Assembly (NCBI RefSeq): GCF_040580765.1
Contig: NZ_CP158687.1
Coordinates: 2,108,001 to 2,172,000 of the forward strand
DNA length: 64,000 bases
Direction: 5' to 3'
DNA from: Lentibacter algarum
Lineage (GTDB): Bacteria > Pseudomonadota > Alphaproteobacteria > Rhodobacterales > Rhodobacteraceae
The notes beneath the pieces are model-generated. The model was not told the origin of the DNA. It ran no database searches and worked only from the letters and a program-made list of their open reading frames with translations. Position numbers and translations under genes: made by a program. Numbering within the stretch: position 1 is the stretch's first letter; each line of letters starts with the position of its first letter. Shown here one piece after another: positions 56,914-64,000 of the stretch.

Positions 56914-57597
56914 ATGACAGAGCATATTGTGATATTGACGGGCGCAGGCATATCGGCCGAAAGCGGGCTTGGAACCTTTCGGGACGAGGGAGGGCTTTGG
57001 GCGCAGCACAGGATCGAAGATGTGGCGACTCCCGAAGGGTTCGCGCGTGATCCGGAGCTTGTGCAGAGATTTTACAACATGCGTCGCGCGGAAGCCGTCA
57101 AAGCCGCGCCCAATGCAGCGCATCGCGCCTTGGCTGCCCTTGAGGCGGTACACGATGTGCTTATCGTCACACAGAATGTTGACGGGCTTCACGAGGCCGC
57201 AGGATCAAAAAACGTGCTTCACATGCACGGAAGCCTTGCGCGCGCGATGTGTGCCACCTGCCAAGCGCGGTGGGATGCGCCTTTGGTCATGACTGTGTCT
57301 GATGCCTGCCCGAGCTGCGGCGCAAAGGCCACGCGGCCTGACATCGTCTGGTTTGGCGAAATCCCTTACGGGATGGAAAAAATCGACGCGGCCTTGAGCC
57401 AAGCCACGCTTTTTGCCTCGATCGGCACCAGTGGCAATGTCTACCCTGCAGCAGGCTTTGTCGCCGAGGCGCGCCGCCTTGGTGTGCCCACGGTTGAACT
57501 CAACCTTGAGCCATCTGCGGGGTATTCGATGTTTGACGAGGTGCGGATCGGCCCTGCGAGCGAGACGGTTCCCGAGTGGGTTGCCGACTTCTCCTAA
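56914..57597 (+). CDS. cobB: NAD-dependent protein deacylase, sirtuin
   Basis: A 227-residue class III sirtuin that removes acyl groups from lysine using NAD. The NAD site shows LTGAGISAESGLGTFRD, the catalytic region is TQNVDGLH with His105, and four cysteines (113, 116, 132, 135) form the structural zinc site. Tyr54 and Arg57 in FYNMRR are the residues that bind succinyl and malonyl lysine in this class, so desuccinylation is likely. It is divergent from the M50 gene with an 82-base gap. Confidence 0.94.
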   Translation: MTEHIVILTGAGISAESGLGTFRDEGGLWAQHRIEDVATPEGFARDPELVQRFYNMRRAEAVKAAPNAAHRALAALEAVHDVLIVTQNVDGLHEAAGSKNVLHMHGSLARAMCATCQARWDAPLVMTVSDACPSCGAKATRPDIVWFGEIPYGMEKIDAALSQATLFASIGTSGNVYPAAGFVAEARRLGVPTVELNLEPSAGYSMFDEVRIGPASETVPEWVADFS

Positions 57598-57616
57598 CCC
57601 TTCAGCTCTTTCGTTC

Positions 57617-57634
57617 CAGAAATATCCCGAGGGG
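57617..57634 (+). repeat. Post-stop AATATCC motif, copy 3
   Basis: CAGAAATATCCCGAGGGG is 19 bases behind the cobB stop. It is followed by two hairpins in a row. Confidence 0.6.
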
Positions 57635-57636
57635 CG

Positions 57637-57677
57637 TGTCATAAGCCCTAAGGCTTATGACATGGGGGCAGAGCCCC
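57637..57677 (+). terminator. Twin hairpins downstream of cobB
   Basis: TGTCATAAGCC (57637-57647) and GGCTTATGACA (57652-57662) form a perfect 11-bp stem, followed by GGGGC/GCCCC around AGA (57665-57677). No T-run follows. Confidence 0.5.
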
Positions 57678-57716
57678 TACTGAGCGGCACCGACATGCAG
57701 CGCGACCCCTTGAAGA

Positions 57717-58214
57717 TCAGCTGTCGCCGTCTTTTTTCATTGTGCCGTGGTTCATCTGCATACCGCCGTGCATGGGCTTGCGCTCCAGATCGACTGGCAC
57801 TTCGACAACAACATCGCCAGCCTTCTCAAAGGTCAATGTGACCGTGACCATATCATCTTGCTCCATGGCGTCGTTGAGGCCCATGAACATAACGTGCTGA
57901 CCGCCACGTTGCATCATGATGGTCTCGCCTGCGGCAACAGGGAAGCCCTCTTCAACATGGGTCATTTTCATAACGCCGTTTGCGTCTTCGATATGGGTGT
58001 GAAGCTCGACGCGCTTCGCAATCTCCGAGCTTGCGCCAATCAGGCGATCGTCTTCACCTGTGTGATTCTCGATCACGATAAAGGCCGCGCCTGCGGAGGC
58101 GCTCATGCCTGCCGCGCGGGCATAGCTGTCTTTGATCATCATGCCATCGGCAAAGGCCGGCATCGCGAGGGCAGCAGCGGCAACGGCCGCCATAAGAGTC
58201 GTTTTGAGAGTCAT
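57717..58214 (-). CDS. Copper chaperone PCu(A)C
   Basis: A periplasmic copper(I) chaperone that helps assemble the CuA and CuB sites of cytochrome c oxidase. The 165-residue protein has a signal peptide ending AFA before Asp23. The copper motif is present: His72 or His74, Met84, and His107 and Met109 in GGQHVMFMGL, spaced as in the family. The C-terminal tail is His/Met-rich (KPMHGGMQMNHGTM), which may store extra copper. It is second in an operon with the gene at 58277. Confidence 0.93.
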   Translation of the reverse strand: MTLKTTLMAAVAAAALAMPAFADGMMIKDSYARAAGMSASAGAAFIVIENHTGEDDRLIGASSEIAKRVELHTHIEDANGVMKMTHVEEGFPVAAGETIMMQRGGQHVMFMGLNDAMEQDDMVTVTLTFEKAGDVVVEVPVDLERKPMHGGMQMNHGTMKKDGDS

Positions 58215-58276
58215 AGCTCTACCTTTCAGTGAATTTATAAAGAGTTAGGGTGGCCCAAAGGCCTGTCTGTAAAAAA

Positions 58277-58624
58277 TCAGACGGTTGCGGGCGGGCCGCG
58301 AGCGCTGGCTTTTAAGATGCCGAGAGCGGGCGCGCGCGCTCCATGGGTAAAGCTTACGCGCTCGCCCCCGACCATCACGCGCAGCGGCGCCGTGACGGGG
58401 GCGGAAAAATCAGCAAATAGAGCAAGGGCACACTCAGGGCAGATATGGGCGGGGCCCGTGGGCTGGCCTGAGGCATCAACTGACACGGCCAGAGGGCCAG
58501 TGCCTGTGCAAATGACTATCTCACCTGTTGGCGAGGTCATCATGCGAGCTTCGGCCATAGCTTGCCCTGTGAGCACCAGAACGGCGACCACAAAGGCGGA
58601 GATATATGAGCGCAAAGCTTTCAT
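58277..58624 (-). CDS. DUF2946-like secreted protein linked to copper chaperone
   Basis: A 115-residue protein with a signal peptide (through GQAMA) and a pair of cysteines (HICPECALALFA, plus VICTGTG). The pattern and the C-terminal RGPPA match DUF2946-like proteins, which commonly neighbour copper genes. A metal-related role is inferred from the PCu(A)C gene immediately downstream, and no biochemical function is established. Confidence 0.65.
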   Translation of the reverse strand: MKALRSYISAFVVAVLVLTGQAMAEARMMTSPTGEIVICTGTGPLAVSVDASGQPTGPAHICPECALALFADFSAPVTAPLRVMVGGERVSFTHGARAPALGILKASARGPPATV

Positions 58625-58672
58625 AAGCGGAGACTTAAGCGACAGCGCGAAAGTTGCAAGGGGACAAAATGA

Positions 58673-58700
58673 AACAGCCCCGCCGAAAGGCAGGGCTGTT
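58673..58700 (-). terminator. Terminator of rpmB
   Basis: On the plus strand AACAGCCCCGCC (58673-58684), GAAA, GGCAGGGCTGTT (58689-58700); one pair is G-U on the minus-strand RNA. It lies about 25 bases behind the rpmB stop and is followed on the minus strand by TCATTTTG. Confidence 0.75.
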
Positions 58701-58724
58701 CAAATAACGAAACGTCAAAAGAGC

Positions 58725-59015
58725 TTAAGCTTCAGCTGTTTGAGCTTTGCTGATGTCTTTTTTCATTTTCAACGCGCGCGCTGAGAGCTCGGCGTCTTTG
58801 GCTTTTGCCAAGAACTTGTCCAAACCACCGCGGTGATCGACAGAGCGCAGAGCGTGAGCAGAGATACGCAGTTTGAAGCCGCGGCCCAGTGTCTCTGACT
58901 GGAGCGTCACGTCGTTCAAGTTTGGCAGAAAGCGACGGCGCGTTCTGTTTTTGGCGTGGCTCACATTGTTGCCAACCATCGGGCCTTTTCCGGTCAATTC
59001 GCAAACGCGTGACAT
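58725..59015 (-). CDS. rpmB: 50S ribosomal protein L28
   Basis: Ribosomal protein L28, 96 residues, slightly longer than the E. coli protein as usual in alphaproteobacteria. [21 protein letters not shown] and [13 protein letters not shown] are diagnostic. It is a single-gene unit with its own strong promoter and terminator. Confidence 0.98.
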   Translation of the reverse strand: MSRVCELTGKGPMVGNNVSHAKNRTRRRFLPNLNDVTLQSETLGRGFKLRISAHALRSVDHRGGLDKFLAKAKDAELSARALKMKKDISKAQTAEA

Positions 59016-59106
59016 GGGTTCATCCTCATTTTAGTCTTAGAGCCAGCAATCACTGCGGCCATATAATAGGACACCGAAAAACGGCCTCCGTGAATTCTGT
59101 TTGGTG

Positions 59107-59135
59107 TCATTAGGCGGAATCACCTGCCCCGTCAA
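59107..59135 (-). promoter_or_regulatory. Promoter of rpmB
   Basis: On the minus strand TTGACG (59130-59135), a 17-base spacer and TAATGA (59107-59112). It lies about 90 bases upstream of the rpmB start. The intervening leader shows an imperfect GACACC/GGTGTC repeat. Confidence 0.6.
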
Positions 59136-59188
59136 GCCGATAGAGGTGCTCTTTGAGCAGATTTCGGCGGGCTGCGCTTCTCGTTTGT

Positions 59189-61020
<1,832 letters not shown>

Positions 61021-61021
<1 letters not shown>

Positions 61022-62880
61022 TATTCTGCTGCCTCTTCTTCTGCGCCGTCGGCGAGAAACCCGCCTGACTGGCGCGCCCAAAGATCGGCATAGACACCGC
61101 CACGCGCCAGCAGCTCTTTATGTGTGCCCTCTTCAAGGATGAGACCCTTATCGAGAACGACGATCCTGTCCATCTGCGCGATGGTCGAAAGACGGTGCGC
61201 GATGGCGATCACGGTTTTGCCGCGCATCATACCATAAAGCGTGTCCTGAATGGCCGCCTCGACCTCGCTGTCCAGAGCGCTTGTTGCCTCGTCGAGCAGC
61301 AGGATCGGAGCGTTTTTGAGGATCACGCGGGCAAGTGTGATGCGCTGACGCTGACCACCCGAAAGCTTGACACCTCTTTCGCCCACATGAGCAGACATGC
61401 CGCGGCGGCCCTCTGGGTCTTGCAATGTGTCGATAAACTCCAGCGCCTCAGCTTCTTTTGCTGCCTGCCAAATTTCGGCGTCCGTTGCATCGGGGCGGCC
61501 ATAGGCGATGTTTTCGCGCAGTGATCTGTGGAGAAGCGAGCTGTCTTGTTGCACCATGCCGATCTGGCGGCGCAGGCTGTCTTGGGTCACACGGGCGATG
61601 TCCTGACCGTCGATCAAGATGCGCCCTGCTTCGGCATCATAAAAGCGCAACAGCAGCTTCACCAGCGTCGACTTACCCGCACCCGAGCGCCCGACGAGGC
61701 CAACTTTTTCGCCTGCCTTGATGGTCAGGTTCACCCCTTCAAGGCCGCCAATATCGCGGCCATATCGGTGGGTCAGGTTTTCAATTTTGATTTCGCCTTT
61801 GGCGATTTGGAGGGACGCAGCGCCTTTTGCATCGGTAAGGTCAATCGGCTGGGCAATGGTTTCCATGCCTTCGGCCACAACACCAAGCTGGCGAAAAAAC
61901 GAAGTCAGCGCCCACATGATCCAGCCCGTCATTGCATTCAGCCGTAGCGTGAGAGCCGAAGCCGCCGCGACGACGCCGACGGAAGCTGTGCCTTGCATCC
62001 AGAGATAGATCGCCCAACCCACCACGCCCACGATAAGCACACCGTTGAGCAGAGTGAGGACAAAATCCATCACCGAATAGATGCGCATTTCTTCAATGAA
62101 GGTGCGACGGGCCTCCTCAATAGCTTCGCGGGCGAAGTTGATCTCACCGTCATGATGGGCAAACATTTTGACTGAGTGGATATTGGTATAGCTGTCCACC
62201 ACACGACCTGTGACGGCGGAGCGGGCATCGGAGGCCTTTTGCGAAGCGGGGCCAACACGCTTCAATGTCCATTGCATGAGCAAGCCATAGCCTATGAGCC
62301 AGACTGCGAGCGGCAGCATCAAGCGCATATCGGCCCCATAGAGCAGGACCGCCGCGCCCACGATATAGGCCACAGAATATGTGAGAGCGTCAAAAACTTG
62401 GAACACCGCCTCACCTGCGGCGGGAGGAGTTTGCATGATACGGTTGGCAATCCGGCCTGCGAAATCGTTTTCAAACCAGCCGACGGACTGGCGCAGCACA
62501 TGATTGTGCGCACGCCAGCGGACCAATGTGCCAAGATTGGGCAGGATCGTATTGTTGAGAAGCAGCACATCCAGAAACTGGATTGCGGGACGGATGAGCA
62601 GCACAAAGAGGGCCAGCCCGATCAGAAAGCTGCCATGCGCAGCCCAGACATCAGCGGGCGTGCCCGTCAGCACATCAACCAGCCAGCCTGTATAATAGAT
62701 CAGGGCTATTTCGATGGCGGCGACGACAATCGAGAGAATGCCTGCCGCCCAGAACACAGTTTTGAATGGGCGCGTATAGCCGAGCATGAAGCGCCAAAGT
62801 GTTTTGGGCGGAACATCTTCATGTGGATAGGATGTATAGGGATCAACGAGGGTTTCGAAATAGGTGAAAAGCTTTTTCAT
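61021..62880 (-). CDS. ABC exporter, fused permease and ATPase (first of a pair)
   Basis: A 619-residue ABCB-type half transporter homologous to the downstream one. Walker A is GRSGAGKST, signature LSGGQRQR, Walker B ILLLDEATSALDS, and the late H-loop AHRLST is present, so both proteins of the pair carry canonical ATP sites. The C-terminus ends in an acidic tail (DGAEEEAAE). ATG 62880 gives MKKLFTYFETLV; the upstream frame to 62919 is not supported. It follows a 299-base gap. Confidence 0.92.
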
Positions 62881-63179
62881 GATCTGGAGCCTTGGAAATA
62901 AGATATGTCCGCGCAGCACGGCGCGGGCTTTGGAGGTTTTTCGCCGGGGCTTTGGCGATCACCCTTTCTTGTTCCAGATCCCGTAAAACATGAGTCCCTC
63001 CTTGTTCACTTGTGAAGGGTAGCGGAGCGCTGGTGGGGTGTCACCCCTAGAAGTGACGCTCTTGCACTGAGCTCTTACGATGTGTGTGAGCCACGGCGCT
63101 CAGGCGCGGGACCAATCCCCCCACCCCCTAGGATATTTCTGGAAAGAGGAAGCAAGCAGATCAGCCGCGCTTGACCCAG
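62881..63179. other. 299-base gap between the ABC exporter pair and the M48 gene
   Basis: No gene is visible on either strand. It holds a small dyad TTCAC-TT-GTGAA (63005-63016), a short GTCAC/GTGAC hairpin near 63040-63060, and the post-stop motif copy at 63124-63141. The exporter promoter and any operator should lie here. Confidence 0.6.
63124..63141 (-). repeat. Post-stop AATATCC motif, copy 4
   Basis: Minus-strand CAGAAATATCCTAGGGGG, 38 bases behind the stop of the M48 peptidase gene. It is the closest relative of the copies at 11696 and 57617. Confidence 0.6.
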
Positions 63180-64000
63180 TCAGTCGCAGATCGCTTTGAG
63201 CGCCGTCCATTCAACATCTGTCAGCACAGAAGACGTCTTGGACTGTGTTTCTGCATGAGCGCGGGATTTGTCGGCGCGCGCTTGTGAGGGCGGGTGAGTG
63301 TTGAGATAAGCGGGCAGTGCGGGGCCGCCGCCTTCCAGTCCGAGAATGTAATCAAAAAAACTGGCGAGGCCTTCGGAACTGACTTCTGCCTCATGCAGTG
63401 CCTCCAGGGCAAAATCATCCGCGAGAATTTCAGCCTCACGGGTATAACTTGTCGAAATAAGATGCTCTGTGACAAGAACTGCGAGCGTACCACCAGAGAA
63501 ATCGCCCAGAACCATGGACAATAGGCCTGCAGAGCCCGCAGCGCGCAAAGCGCCGATGGTCGCGTCGCGGTTTTCGACGTGGCCAATTTCATGGGCCAGA
63601 ACGCCCGCGACGGCATCTGCGCTTGTGGCCTTGTCCAGAAGTCCACGCACGATCACGATCTGCCCACCAGGGGCCGCGAAGGCATTGACCATCTCATTAT
63701 CAAAGACCTTGATATCAAGGTCATACTCCATCTCGCGTCCCTCGATGAGGCGCGCCTCCATTTTATGCAGCGCAGCGAGACCTGCTTCGTTATTGCAGGT
63801 GAGGTCAGTCTCTGCCGAGCCCGCCAGAAACCACTCCATCTGATTGACAACGGCACGGCCAAACTGGACCTCGCGCTCACGCGGCATGATATGAGCAAGG
63901 CTTGTGGCCATAGCAGGCAAGATCACAAAGATCATCGCGAGGACAGCGACAACAGCCACTGTGAGCTTTGCAACCACCCGTGCACCCGTGCCTTTGTGAA
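63180..64000 (-). CDS. M48 family metalloprotease, N-terminus outside the window
   Basis: A membrane-anchored zinc peptidase. The visible part starts near a hydrophobic segment (VAKLTVAVVAVLAMIFVILPAMA) and continues into the peptidase domain with the active-site motif AHEIGHVENRD and the late glutamate in EILADDFALEAL. The reading frame is open to the right edge, so the start is not in the window; family members have an extra N-terminal domain before this membrane segment. A GTG at 63977 could serve as a start for a shorter protein. The protein has several cysteines (DLTCNNE and a C-terminal ICD). Confidence 0.85.
   Translation of the reverse strand, partial: HKGTGARVVAKLTVAVVAVLAMIFVILPAMATSLAHIMPREREVQFGRAVVNQMEWFLAGSAETDLTCNNEAGLAALHKMEARLIEGREMEYDLDIKVFDNEMVNAFAAPGGQIVIVRGLLDKATSADAVAGVLAHEIGHVENRDATIGALRAAGSAGLLSMVLGDFSGGTLAVLVTEHLISTSYTREAEILADDFALEALHEAEVSSEGLASFFDYILGLEGGGPALPAYLNTHPPSQARADKSRAHAETQSKTSSVLTDVEWTALKAICD

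Overview
The window is ordinary-density bacterial chromosome (about 70 protein genes, one tRNA, very short intergenic gaps) from an alphaproteobacterium, most likely a marine member of the Rhodobacterales (Roseobacter group). The grounds are gene content and protein style: an nrdR-ribD pair, a RibB with a decayed GTP cyclohydrolase II tail next to ribH-nusB, TIGR01459 HAD and DUF1178/DUF2161/YdcH proteins, phaA-phaB for polyhydroxybutyrate, a CIRCE-controlled groESL, and a KpsS/Wza/KpsC capsule block. No phage, transposase, plasmid replication gene or CRISPR array is visible. Both edges cut genes: recJ on the left and an M48 peptidase on the right. Layout, left half. 1-13.5 kb: recJ end, tRNA-Glu, msrB-msrA, a PhyH-type dioxygenase, NUDIX, DUF1178, SDR, lysC, ptsP, then EcsC and GNAT on the minus strand, and flavin reductase, MFS and metG on the plus strand. 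13.6-18.3 kb: a homoprotocatechuate (4-hydroxyphenylacetate lower pathway) operon hpaF-E-D-G-H, which carries aromatic ring cleavage and successive conversion to C7/C6 acids. 18.3-23.7 kb, minus strand: a stand-alone PhnM-like amidohydrolase overlapping a secreted lipase-like gene, an EamA permease, GNAT, and groES-groEL. 23.9-35 kb: hydrolases, Mn-dependent pyrophosphatase, HAD phosphatase, MaoC hydratase, ribF, threonine aldolase, 3-methyladenine glycosylase, an EAL phosphodiesterase, and phaA/phaB. Layout, right half. 35-44 kb: ydcH, an rRNA/tRNA-type methyltransferase, polyprenyl diphosphate synthase, a luciferase-like oxidoreductase, nusB-ribH-ribB, a membrane diguanylate cyclase, a Tat-exported metallo-beta-lactamase fold protein and ribE. 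44.3-49.8 kb, plus strand: the capsule genes and two trailing genes. 50-51.5 kb: nrdR-ribD. 51.6-55.7 kb, minus strand: dnaG-rpoD. 55.7-64 kb: an M50 protease divergent from a sirtuin, a copper-chaperone pair, rpmB, a pair of overlapping ABC exporters and the M48 peptidase. Riboflavin synthesis is nearly complete here (ribB, ribD, ribE, ribH, ribF) but split into four transcription units; a genuine GTP cyclohydrolase II is not in the window. The most unusual non-coding signal is a two-block element present twice in opposite orientation (13605-13689 and 37411-37495): three GTGCAC units with an exact 11-bp period, a possible -10 box, then a variable 14-bp spacer of fixed length and a second identical 17-bp block. 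A second dispersed motif (core CAGAAATATCC) lies 13-38 bases downstream of the stop codon of four genes, always in the sense orientation of that gene. The plus strand is C-rich at the left end and G-rich from about 33-36 kb onward, whatever the gene orientation.
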